Shown here: one piece after another, positions 17,630-25,991 of the stretch
How positions within the stretch are numbered: position 1 is the first letter of the stretch
How the letters are laid out: each line of letters opens with the position of its first letter
Assembly (NCBI RefSeq): GCF_015689335.1
Contig: NZ_CP065053.1
Location: 4,030,001 to 4,094,000 of the forward strand
Source of the DNA: Massilia antarctica
Lineage (GTDB): Bacteria > Pseudomonadota > Gammaproteobacteria > Burkholderiales > Burkholderiaceae_D
Length of the DNA: 64,000 nucleotides
Direction: 5' to 3'
Notes under the pieces: model-generated
Databases searched by the model: none
Told to the model about the DNA's origin: nothing
Seen by the model: the letters and a program-made list of their open reading frames with translations, nothing else
Made by a program: the position numbers and the translations under genes

Positions 17630-19898
17630 GCGAGGTCTCCGGTGTTGATGTTGCGGCGCTGCCGCCGAGGATCATGCCCAGCACCGGCAGCACCAGCCGC
17701 GCGCGCGCTTCATCGACACTGCCGGCGGCCGCGGCGACGGCCAGCGTGCCGCCGGCGCCGCCGGCGCTGCCGGCGCGCTCGCTCAGCTGGCGCCGCTCCG
17801 GCGCTTCAAAGGCGCCAAAGGTGCGCCGCAGCAGCGGCAGCAGTTCGACGAAGCTGTCCGGATCGAGGCGGTTGATCCAGTTGTTGACCAGACTCCACAG
17901 GCTGTCGTTGTGCAGCAGTAGCGCGGCGCTGCCTTGCAGGAAGCCTTCGAGCCAATTGCCGCTGGCCAGCGGGGCGCTCGCATGCGAACAGCGCAAGGCC
18001 AGCGCGCGCGCGGTGCGTTCCTGGTCCCAGTAGCCTTGCTCCGACAAAATGCGGGCGCAGCGGCCGCTGATCAAAGGATGCGATAGTTCATTGCCCGCCA
18101 CTTGGTCGAGCGCCCCGAACCAGGCGTCCAGCAGCGCCTCGTCCTGGATCAGGCGGATGGCGCGGTCGGCGCCGATCAGCTGTTTCACCAGTTCGGCCGC
18201 CGGTTCGTCGGCCATGCCCAGCACGCCGAAGGGCAGGGCGATGCAGGCGCGCGTGACGAGGCCTTCGACCACCTGGCCGATGGCGCTGGTATCGGTGCCG
18301 CGCACGCTGCCGTAGCGCAGCACCTTGGCCAGCGGCGGCAGGGCGGCCAGCATGAAGCCTACGTCGGGGGTGAGCGCGCCGACTTGCTGGATACGCTGCA
18401 TCAGCAAATCGACCGCCTGCGGCAGGTCGGCCAGCAGCACCCGTTCGATCAGCGCGGTCAGCTCGGGAAGGGTACTCGCCTCGTTGGCCAGGCTGACCGC
18501 CTTGCCGGTGGCGGCCGCTTCGACATTGCCGCCCCAAACGTTCGCTTCGATCAGGCGGATGGCGAATTCCGGCTCCCATGCCAGGCGCCACCATTCGTGG
18601 AAGGTGCCCGACTTGCCAGTGACACGTTCGGCACGGCCCCAGTCGACGCCGAGCAGCGCCAGGCGATGCAGCAGCACGCTTTTTTCCAGATGGGCCGGCT
18701 GGCGCAGGTCGAGTTCGAGCTGGCTGTGGTCGGCCCGCACCGGCAGGCGCAGGCGCTTTTGCTGGGCTTGCACGTCCTGCGGCAGCGGCAGGGTCGGCAC
18801 GCCAGGCGGCACTTCGCCCAGGCGGTCGTTGATCAGGAGGGCGTCGTGGATCAGGCGCAGCGGGGTGTCGCTGTCGTAGCAGAACACGGCGCGCACCGCT
18901 TCCTGCAGCTCGCCCAAGCCCGGACGGGGCCGCTCACGCATGGCCGCCAGGGTATCGGCCAGGCGCACCGCTTCGATGATGCTGGCCGATGACGCGTCCA
19001 GGTCGTGCTTGCGCAGCAGGATGGCGACATCGGTCAGCCAGTACAGGCTGGCCTGGGCCGGGTGGCTCCACATGTGGTGATACCAGCCGGGCGCGGTGAC
19101 GCCGGCGCCATAGCCGCTGCGAAACGCCAGGCGGCCGTAGCTCCAGGGGGTCCAGGTCGCGGCCAGCTTGACCTTGGGCAAGCCCTTGAGCAAGTCATTG
19201 TCGCTCTTGGCGGACGGCATGGTTGCCAGCGCCGGCACGTGGTAGGCGCCGCAGACCACGGCGATGCGCTGGTGGCCCTGCTTCTCGGCCAGGCGGATGG
19301 CGTTGCGCATCCACGCTTCGCGCTGCTGCTCGCGCAGATCGGGCGGACCGGCGATGTCGGTGCGCACCGTGGTCATCATCTCGGCGATGGCGGCGAACAG
19401 GTCGAGGCTGTCGGAACGCTGCTCGACCAGATGGTCCCACCAGGTGTCGGTGTCGGAAAAACCGGCCGCGTTGGCCAGCCATTGCAGCGGATCTTCGTGC
19501 AGCTCGTCGGTGCCGGACCCGGACTCGGCTTCGGACTCGCCGGTGCCGGATTGCCCTTCAGCCGGCTCGGCCGCTTCCGCTTCGGCCAGCCGGTGCGACT
19601 GCGGCAAGTCGCAAAAGCGCACCGGCACGCCGTTGGCGGTGGCGTAGCGCATGGCTTGCCACTCCGGCGAAAACTCGGCGAACGGATAAAACACGGCGCG
19701 CTGCGGCGTGGCCGGCACATAGACCAGCAGCGCGACCGGCGGCTTGATGGCCGGATCGGCGGCGAAGGCGATCAGCTCGTCGGCCTCGGGCGGGCCTTCG
19801 ATCAGGATGCAGTCCGGCTGCAGCGCCTGCAAGGCTTGCGCCAGGCTGCGCGCGCAGCCCGGACCGTGGTGGCGGATGCCGAATAAATGAACGCTCAT
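17619..19898 (-). CDS. DUF5682 family protein, possible TIKI/EreA-like hydrolase
   Basis: 759 residues, cytoplasmic. The N-terminus MSVHLFGIRHHGPGCARS, then ILIEGPPEADELI, VRFCDLPQSHRL, and further on RIAVVCGAYHVPAL, reproduces in order the conserved H/E-rich motifs I associate with the TraB/TIKI/erythromycin-esterase superfamily, as described for DUF5682. A second conserved block TWTPWSYGRL and SGYGAGVTAPGWYHH follows. The C-terminal 400 residues look alpha-helical. The catalytic role is inference from the motif pattern. It lies seven bases after the MoxR gene and overlaps the VWA gene. Confidence 0.85.
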   Translation of the reverse strand: MSVHLFGIRHHGPGCARSLAQALQALQPDCILIEGPPEADELIAFAADPAIKPPVALLVYVPATPQRAVFYPFAEFSPEWQAMRYATANGVPVRFCDLPQSHRLAEAEAAEPAEGQSGTGESEAESGSGTDELHEDPLQWLANAAGFSDTDTWWDHLVEQRSDSLDLFAAIAEMMTTVRTDIAGPPDLREQQREAWMRNAIRLAEKQGHQRIAVVCGAYHVPALATMPSAKSDNDLLKGLPKVKLAATWTPWSYGRLAFRSGYGAGVTAPGWYHHMWSHPAQASLYWLTDVAILLRKHDLDASSASIIEAVRLADTLAAMRERPRPGLGELQEAVRAVFCYDSDTPLRLIHDALLINDRLGEVPPGVPTLPLPQDVQAQQKRLRLPVRADHSQLELDLRQPAHLEKSVLLHRLALLGVDWGRAERVTGKSGTFHEWWRLAWEPEFAIRLIEANVWGGNVEAAATGKAVSLANEASTLPELTALIERVLLADLPQAVDLLMQRIQQVGALTPDVGFMLAALPPLAKVLRYGSVRGTDTSAIGQVVEGLVTRACIALPFGVLGMADEPAAELVKQLIGADRAIRLIQDEALLDAWFGALDQVAGNELSHPLISGRCARILSEQGYWDQERTARALALRCSHASAPLASGNWLEGFLQGSAALLLHNDSLWSLVNNWINRLDPDSFVELLPLLRRTFGAFEAPERRQLSERAGSAGGAGGTLAVAAAAGSVDEARARLVLPVLGMILGGSAATSTPETSHVA

Positions 19899-19905
19899 CG
19901 GCCAG

Positions 19906-20997
19906 TCAATTCATCACGTCGCGGCAGGCCCGGTACAGGTCTTTCCAGCCTTCGCGTTCCTTGACCACGGTTTCGAGGTATTCCAGCATGACGACCCGGT
20001 CCTGGACCGGGTCCTTGATGATGGCGCCGATCATGCCGGCGGCCACGTCGGCGCCGCGCATGGTGCCGTCGCCGAAATGGGCGGCCAGGGACATGCCGTT
20101 GGTGATGACCGAAATCGCTTCGGCCGTGCTCATGCTGGCGCTGGGAGCCTTGATCTTGCGCTTGCCGTCGGTGGTGACGCCGGCGCGCAGTTCGCGGAAC
20201 ACGGTGACGACGCGGCGGATTTCTTCCAGCGCCGGCACTTCGCCGGGCAATTCCAGCGCGCGGCCGAGGCTGGCGACGCGGGTTTCGACGATGCGCACTT
20301 CCTCGTCGGCGGTGGCCGGCGGCGGCAGCACCACGGTATTGAAGCGGCGCTTGAGCGCGCTCGACAGTTCATTCACGCCACGGTCGCGGTCGTTCGCGGT
20401 GGCGATGATGTTGAATCCTTTTTGCGCCAGCACTTCGTCGTCGAGTTCGGCGATCGGCAGCATTTTTTCCGACAGGATGGTGATCAGGCTATCCTGCACT
20501 TCGCTCGGGATGCGGGTCAGTTCTTCCACACGGGCGATTTTGCCGTCGCGCATGGCGCGCATGATCGGGCTCGGCACCACCGCTTCCATCGATGGCCCCT
20601 TGGCCAGCAGTTGCGCGTAATTCCAGCCGAAGCGCACCGCTTCTTCGCTGGTGCCGGCGGTTCCCTGCACGATCATGGTCGAATCGCCGCTGATGGCGGC
20701 GGCCAGGTGTTCCGACACCCACGACTTGGCCGTGCCCGGCACGCCGAGCAGCAGCAGGGCGCGGTCGGTGGCCAGGGTGGCCACGGCGATTTCGATCACC
20801 CGCGCATTGCCGATGTACTTGGCGCTGATCTCCACGCCATTGTCCAGGGTGCCGCCCAGCAGGTAGGTGGACACGGCCCACGGCGACAGTTTCCAGCGCG
20901 GCGGCCGCTGGCGCGTGTCGACCGCGGCCAGCGCTGCGAGTTCCTCGGCGTACTGCGTTTCGGCGTGCTGGCGCAGGATGGTAGAAATGGCGGTCAT
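19906..20997 (-). CDS. MoxR-family AAA+ ATPase
   Basis: 363 residues; start ATG 20997, overlapping the stop of the DUF5691 gene as ATGA. Walker A is GVPGTAKS (85-92). The Walker B region reads KIARVEELTRIPSEVQDSLI: it has two glutamates (158-159) where MoxR proteins usually have DE. Sensor 1 is IIATANDRDRG, with arginine fingers in LKRRFN (217-218). MoxR ATPases remodel partner proteins together with VWA proteins; the VWA partner is in this operon. The upstream open frame beyond 20997 belongs to the DUF5691 gene in another frame. Confidence 0.9.
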   Translation of the reverse strand: MTAISTILRQHAETQYAEELAALAAVDTRQRPPRWKLSPWAVSTYLLGGTLDNGVEISAKYIGNARVIEIAVATLATDRALLLLGVPGTAKSWVSEHLAAAISGDSTMIVQGTAGTSEEAVRFGWNYAQLLAKGPSMEAVVPSPIMRAMRDGKIARVEELTRIPSEVQDSLITILSEKMLPIAELDDEVLAQKGFNIIATANDRDRGVNELSSALKRRFNTVVLPPPATADEEVRIVETRVASLGRALELPGEVPALEEIRRVVTVFRELRAGVTTDGKRKIKAPSASMSTAEAISVITNGMSLAAHFGDGTMRGADVAAGMIGAIIKDPVQDRVVMLEYLETVVKEREGWKDLYRACRDVMN

Positions 20998-22592
20998 GCA
21001 GATTGCTCCTGAAAAGGTAGATACATATCGTGTCGGAAACGCAGGGTGCGCAGGAATTTGTCGACGCTGTCTTCCCATTGCGCGAACTCGGGGATGTCTT
21101 TCGGCCAGCCGTTTTCGTAGGCGTCGATGGCGGCCGGGTCGAGCACCAGCGCCAGCGAGGCCATCGTGTAGCTCAGCGACCAGCTTTGCAAGGTGTTGGC
21201 CGCGCAGCCGGCCTGGATGCGGCTGACCACGGCCTTGGACAAGGCCAGCGGCCAGTTGCGCTGCGCACTCTTGGCGGCGTCGTCGAGCAGGTCGATCAGG
21301 TTCGAATGGGCGCGCATCCACTTTGCCGGGGTCGCTTCGACGAGGGTGGCGAGCAAGTCGTCGGCGGCGTTGGCGGGCAGGGCGCCGAACAGGCTGAAAA
21401 AATCGCGCGGCATGTGGGTGTGGATGCCGGACGACTTTAAATACAGGTCGAGGAAGGCGGTGAACCAGGCGTGCAGGCCGCTATCGTAGCCCGCCTGCAA
21501 GCTGCGTTGCAGGGCGCTCGACCAGCCCAGCAGCAAGGTGTGTTTGAACTCGCTGGCCATGGCCAGGGTCAGGCAGGTGCGCGGCGAGGCGTCGAAGGTA
21601 GTCGACCAGTACGTCGGCGGCACGGCAGCCAGGATGTCGACCAGCCAGCCCGATTTTTCGCCCATCGCGGGGTAGAGGCCGGCACCGACGCCATCGCGCT
21701 GCATGCTTTTGTCGCGCTCGTTCGGGACGTCGGCCAGCAGGTGGGTCGAGTCGCCGTTGCGTTCCACCCGCAGCAGCGGCGCGGCGCGCGCCAGCATGCG
21801 CTGCGCCAGCTGCGACCCGGGCAGGCCGGCCAGCAGACGCTGGGCCACCTTGCGCACTTCCTTGCGTTTGTCGTCGAGTGCGCTTTCCAGGAAGGTTTCG
21901 TCGGCCAGGTTCAGGCTCACCGACAGGCAGCCGAGCAGGGTGGCGCGGTGTTCCGGCGTTTCGCTCGGCCAGGCCGCCTGCAGCTCTTGCAGGGCGGCGC
22001 CGCCATCCCGTGCGCGCATGTCGCGCAGGGCGTTGGCGCGCTGTTCGATATTGCCCTCGTCCCACAGCAAGCGCACGTCGTCGGTGTCGGCGCCAACCCA
22101 GTTCCAGGCCGGATTCTGCCTGGCCAGCCAGTGGCCGCGCGCGCCGAGCACGCCGTCGATCAGCGCGCGCAAGGGACGTTGCGCACTCCCCATGTCCAGC
22201 ACCCCCGGCAGCAGGCGCGGTGGCAGGCGGCACTTGTGCGCGTTGGCCAGGCGCAGCCATTCGGAGCGCACTTGCGGATATTCATCTTGCAGCAGCAGCG
22301 CCAGCGCGCGTTCGGCCTGCGCCGGACAGGGGCGCAGGGTATCGCTGTCGCTCGATTGTGTCACGGGTTCGGGCAGTTCCGGCGCGCCCGGTTGATGGCC
22401 GGCGCGCTGCCACACTCCATGGGCGGCCAGGGAGAGCCATAGGTGTTCTTCCGGGGTGGCGCCAGCCGCGCCGGGACGGCTGCGCACGCTCTCGCGCAGG
22501 GCCAGCGGCAGGTCGTCGTCGAAGCCGGGGGCGGCGCGCGAGGTGCCGATCTGTAGCGTCTTGTGAATCTTTATCGGGAGCTGGGAACTCAT
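20994..22592 (-). CDS. DUF5691 family protein
   Basis: 532 residues, without signal or membrane segment. The start ATG 22592 overlaps the end of the SWIM gene (ATGA). Sequence is alpha-helical throughout, with helical-repeat character (DKRKEVRKVAQRLLAGLPGS, LARAAPLLRVE) suggestive of a scaffold. I assign DUF5691 from the start (LPLALRESVR, WLSLAAHGVW) and from its place in this gene order. The family has no established function; the context implies it is a structural partner of the MoxR/VWA pair. Confidence 0.78.
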   Translation of the reverse strand: MSSQLPIKIHKTLQIGTSRAAPGFDDDLPLALRESVRSRPGAAGATPEEHLWLSLAAHGVWQRAGHQPGAPELPEPVTQSSDSDTLRPCPAQAERALALLLQDEYPQVRSEWLRLANAHKCRLPPRLLPGVLDMGSAQRPLRALIDGVLGARGHWLARQNPAWNWVGADTDDVRLLWDEGNIEQRANALRDMRARDGGAALQELQAAWPSETPEHRATLLGCLSVSLNLADETFLESALDDKRKEVRKVAQRLLAGLPGSQLAQRMLARAAPLLRVERNGDSTHLLADVPNERDKSMQRDGVGAGLYPAMGEKSGWLVDILAAVPPTYWSTTFDASPRTCLTLAMASEFKHTLLLGWSSALQRSLQAGYDSGLHAWFTAFLDLYLKSSGIHTHMPRDFFSLFGALPANAADDLLATLVEATPAKWMRAHSNLIDLLDDAAKSAQRNWPLALSKAVVSRIQAGCAANTLQSWSLSYTMASLALVLDPAAIDAYENGWPKDIPEFAQWEDSVDKFLRTLRFRHDMYLPFQEQSA

Positions 22593-23944
22593 GCTACGGT
22601 CTCGTTGTCAAAATAATGCAAGCGATTTTCGGCGAACACACTGAGCGGGACGATGGCGTAACCGTCCCATTCGCCGATCACCGTCACCGGATGGCCGCCG
22701 CTGAGCGCGAGCAGCGGCCACAGGTGGCGAAAGCCGGCATGCAAGGGAATGATGCGACCGTCGGCGCCGGCCAGGTGGGGCGCGGCGCCGGCGCGCGGCA
22801 CCATGGCGCCGAGCGCGAGCGGAAAGCGGTCGAGGAAAGGGTTGCGTGCCAGCGCGTCGGCGTAGGCTGCCAGCGAGGCGTCGAGCGTGGGGGCGCTCGC
22901 CAGGCTGGTATCGAGCGGGCTGACGGCATCTTGCTCCTTGATCAGGGCGCGCAGCGGATAGGCGCTGGGATAGAAGCATAGTTCGGCGTCGAACTGGGTG
23001 CCGGGCGCGAGCACCTTGTCGTAGCCCTGGGTGCCGGCGGCGTATTGCAGGATCATGGCCCAGCATCCGCTCGCCATGCCGCGCAGCCATGTCGTGCGCG
23101 CGCGGATGCGCTCGCTATCGCTGGTGTGCTGGGCCAGCACTTGCCAGCGGTCGCGCACGCCGGCCTGGGCCAGTACGTCTTCCTGGCTGATTGTCCAGCC
23201 GACCAGGGTGCGGACGTCGCTTTGCAGTTCCGGCGGTAGCTCCGGCAGGCGGCGGCAGGCGGTGCCGAGCAGGTAGATCGATGCCAGTTCGCGCGCCAGC
23301 TGGGTTTCCCAGTCGGGCAGGGTGGTGTCGAAGCACATGCCGCTGGCGCGGCGCAGGCGCGCAGCGAGGCCGCCGGCCTGGGCGTCGACCATGCGCGCGG
23401 CAATGTCGTTCCAGAAGGCCGGGCCGCGTGCGCGCAGGGTGGACAAGCCTTCGCGCGCCAGGTCTTCCAGCCAGGTGTGCAGTTCGGCGATGCCGGCCGC
23501 GACCTTGCTGTCGCGCTTGTCCTCGCGTTTTTGCGCCGCCGCGGCCTGGGCTGCCGCCTGTTCCGGTGTGGTGGCGATGACTTTGTCGGCGGCGCTCTGG
23601 AGTTTCTTTTCGCTGCGCTGCTGGCGGCTATCGATCCAGTCGGCGACCCACTGTGGCGGCGCGCCGGCCGCGAACAGGGAGGCGTTGCTGGTCAGTAAGA
23701 GATATAGGCCGATGCCATGCTTGCAGGGAAACTTCCGGCTGGGGCAGGAACACTTGAAGGCTGGCTCGGCCAGGTCGATCTGGGTGCGGTAGGGGACTTT
23801 GCCGCTGCCCTGGCATTCGCCCCACACGGCGGTGTCGGTCCGGCCCAGGTTGCCCCACTTGGCGGGCCCTGCCAGCTGGCTGCCGGCTTTGGCGGAACTC
23901 GCATCGGGCGCCAGTGCGAGGATTTGATCGGCGTTCAAAGTCAT
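22589..23944 (-). CDS. SWIM zinc-finger protein, first gene of the five-gene operon
   Basis: 451 residues. A SWIM-type zinc site FKCSCPSRKFPCKHGIGLYL supplies C65, C67, C74 and H76 (C-x-C-x6-C-x-H). SWIM fingers bind nucleic acid or protein. The N-terminus (ILALAPDASSAKAGSQLAGP, then KWGNLGRTDTAVWGECQGSG) is typical of stand-alone bacterial SWIM proteins found beside MoxR/VWA genes. The rest is helical, with a K/R/A-rich charged stretch near residues 120-150. It starts the operon; a 248-base gap with repeats separates it from the haloperoxidase gene. A clear promoter could not be picked out. Confidence 0.88.
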   Translation of the reverse strand: MTLNADQILALAPDASSAKAGSQLAGPAKWGNLGRTDTAVWGECQGSGKVPYRTQIDLAEPAFKCSCPSRKFPCKHGIGLYLLLTSNASLFAAGAPPQWVADWIDSRQQRSEKKLQSAADKVIATTPEQAAAQAAAAQKREDKRDSKVAAGIAELHTWLEDLAREGLSTLRARGPAFWNDIAARMVDAQAGGLAARLRRASGMCFDTTLPDWETQLARELASIYLLGTACRRLPELPPELQSDVRTLVGWTISQEDVLAQAGVRDRWQVLAQHTSDSERIRARTTWLRGMASGCWAMILQYAAGTQGYDKVLAPGTQFDAELCFYPSAYPLRALIKEQDAVSPLDTSLASAPTLDASLAAYADALARNPFLDRFPLALGAMVPRAGAAPHLAGADGRIIPLHAGFRHLWPLLALSGGHPVTVIGEWDGYAIVPLSVFAENRLHYFDNETVA

Positions 23945-24082
23945 GGGAGGAACAATGCCACCGGCCCACGACCGTTGGCAAATGATTAAAGATAGTAAGT
24001 TAACCGCTGACGTTAATTTTGGGAAGTCTTTTTTGCCAGAAAGGCGATCAGGATTGCCCGGGCCGGGTGCGTTCCCGGCCCA

Positions 24083-24210
24083 GGCTGGCGGATCAGACTT
24101 GACCCAGCCAGGGCGCTTGCATTCCCGACCCTGGCTGGCGGATCAAACCTGACCCAGCCAGGGCGCTTGCATTCCGGGACCGGGCTGGCGGGTCATGCCT
24201 GACCCAGCCA
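24083..24210 (+). repeat. 50-bp tandem repeat, about 2.6 copies, entering the 3' end of the haloperoxidase gene
   Basis: GGCTGGCGGATCA starts at 24083, 24133 and 24183 (GGCTGGCGGGTCA), an exact 50-base period; each contains GACCCAGCCAGGGCGCTTGC or a near copy. The third copy includes the stop codon and last codons of the gene at 24193-25689, so the tandem array seems to have expanded from the 3' end of that gene. A partial fourth copy may lie just before 24083. Confidence 0.87.
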
Positions 24211-25689
24211 GAGCGTCTGCGCGCGTGCGAACACGGCGGCGCCGACCTGTTTTCCCAGGGTACGCCCGTCCGCGCTGGCACGCTCGAAATGAATGCCGGC
24301 GTAGACGCGCGAGACGCCCGCTTCAGCCACGGCATCGCTGAACGTTTCCCACGCCAGGGTGACCGGCGCGGACGGCAGGGCCGGGTCGAACAGCAGCGAG
24401 TGCGCGGGGATGGTCACCGAATGGCGGAAGACGTCGCTGCCGCTGAAGCGGCGCAGGATCTCGGCCGAGGCGGCGCTGAAGGTGCTGTGGCCGGATACGT
24501 GGTCGGGGAAGGCGGGCGCGGGCGCGCTCGCCAAGTGGAAGGGCATCCAGGCTTCGCCGGCGACCGGACGCAGCCCGCCGGCGGGACCGGCCGGGCCGAA
24601 GCTGTCGACGATGCGGCCCTGCATCAGGTAGCGGATGGCGCTGATCGGGCACGCCGACTCGTAGGCGCGCTTTGTATCCCAAGTGGCAATGCTGGCGTCG
24701 AACACCGCATTGGCGAGGGCGAAGAACAGTTTGACGTCGTCATCGTCGCTGTAATCGTTGCGCTCCGATATGAGTCGCGCGACGTGGCACCAGTAGGACC
24801 CGGGCAATTCGCCAATCGTGCCGCCGGCCCAGAAGTCGGCGATCACCTTCTGGCGTTCGGTCAGGCTGGCCTGGATCTGCACGCTCTGTTCGGCCTGGTC
24901 GATGAATTCCCGGCTGCCGAAGGGGGCGGGCGGCGGCGGGCGGAACTGGCTGCCGGCGCCCAGGGCGAACGGGCGCACCTTGCCCCAGAACGGGGTCAGG
25001 AACGCTTGCGTGCGGGGCACGCCGCCGGCATCGATGAATGACAGCGGTTGCCACAGGCCGGGGAAGGGGATGTTGGCGCGCGGCGTGGGCTGGGTGAGCA
25101 GCAGCGGCGGGTTGCGTGGCTGGTAGCCGCTGTAATCGGCGAAGGCGATCCCGCCTGGTGTCAGCTTGCCGTTCTGGTTGGCGCCGTCGGCGCGGTGCTG
25201 GTCGAGCACGGCGTGGGCGGCAATGGTGCCCACGCGCGGGGCGGTGGCGCTGTTGTTGTAGGCGTCGATTGGCCGGCTGTTCATCGCGGCGAGGTGCGCA
25301 TCGAAGGCGGCTTGTTGGCTGGGAAACTGATCGAGCAGGGCCGCATAAGCGGCGAAGCTGATCGCCAGCGCCTTGTTGGCGGGCGTGCATTCGGCGGGCG
25401 GCCTGCGCAGCTGGGAGCCAAGGACTTGGCCGAGGGCGACCTTGTCGTAGGCGGCCCAGGCTTCATACATGGCGCTGTGCACGATCGCCACCGCGCGCGC
25501 GGCGATGGGCGGCGCCATGCGGGTGGCGCGCACGGCGTCGATTGCACTGATATTCCAGGCAATCACCGTCCCCGATTGCGCTGGTAGCGGCTGGTATGGA
25601 GGAGGCGACCGGTCCGATCCGCCGCAAGCCGTCAGGGCGCTGCCGACAGCGGCGGTGCCGCCTATCGTTAAGAACGTGCGTCGTTTCAT
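24193..25689 (-). CDS. Vanadium-dependent haloperoxidase-like (PAP2 superfamily) exported lipoprotein
   Basis: 498 residues. The N-terminus MKRRTFLTIGGTAAVGSALT combines a twin-arginine-like RRTFL with a lipobox LTAC, so the protein is probably exported folded and lipid-anchored. The C-terminal domain has the vanadate/phosphate site pattern HVSGHSTFSAASAEILRRF and later YAGIHFERASADGRTLG, as in vanadium haloperoxidases and related acid phosphatases. The family oxidises halides with peroxide, or acts as phosphatase; which applies is not decidable here. The last six residues lie in the tandem-repeat array. Confidence 0.85.
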   Translation of the reverse strand: MKRRTFLTIGGTAAVGSALTACGGSDRSPPPYQPLPAQSGTVIAWNISAIDAVRATRMAPPIAARAVAIVHSAMYEAWAAYDKVALGQVLGSQLRRPPAECTPANKALAISFAAYAALLDQFPSQQAAFDAHLAAMNSRPIDAYNNSATAPRVGTIAAHAVLDQHRADGANQNGKLTPGGIAFADYSGYQPRNPPLLLTQPTPRANIPFPGLWQPLSFIDAGGVPRTQAFLTPFWGKVRPFALGAGSQFRPPPPAPFGSREFIDQAEQSVQIQASLTERQKVIADFWAGGTIGELPGSYWCHVARLISERNDYSDDDDVKLFFALANAVFDASIATWDTKRAYESACPISAIRYLMQGRIVDSFGPAGPAGGLRPVAGEAWMPFHLASAPAPAFPDHVSGHSTFSAASAEILRRFSGSDVFRHSVTIPAHSLLFDPALPSAPVTLAWETFSDAVAEAGVSRVYAGIHFERASADGRTLGKQVGAAVFARAQTLWLGQA

Positions 25690-25991
25690 GGTGGTTTCCC
25701 AGAGAGGTGGCTTCCGGCCGGGAAGCGCGGGATGCCTGGTGGCATGGTCTGCGATGAGGGCTTACGTGGCGACGATAGCCCGCTGCCGCCATCCGCTTCT
25801 TGAGCAGCCGCAGCGGCAGTACCGCAGCGAAAACAGGGATCGTCGCTGGCCCGCGTGCGGAACCGCCGAGGTCCGGTCATGGTCGAGCCGGCGGGCGCAC
25901 GATTCGCAATTCACAAGAGCAAGCAAATCCTTTCCAGTTGCCACTACAATACGGCTGCCGCCTGTCGAGCTCACTTTTCCAAGGTCAGATC
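25690..25991. other. Intergenic spacer without identified gene
   Basis: 302 bases between the divergent haloperoxidase and exonuclease genes. It must hold both promoters. TACAAT just after 25946 is a possible -10 for the exonuclease gene, without a good -35. No gene or repeat seen. Confidence 0.5.

Noticed and set aside
16472..23944. Calling the five-gene operon a proven phage-defence system
   Set aside because: No nuclease, toxin or phage-related gene is adjacent; defence is only one possible role, so it is kept as a hypothesis.
24083..24210. CRISPR-like array at the haloperoxidase end
   Set aside because: The whole 50-base unit is repeated without unique spacers.
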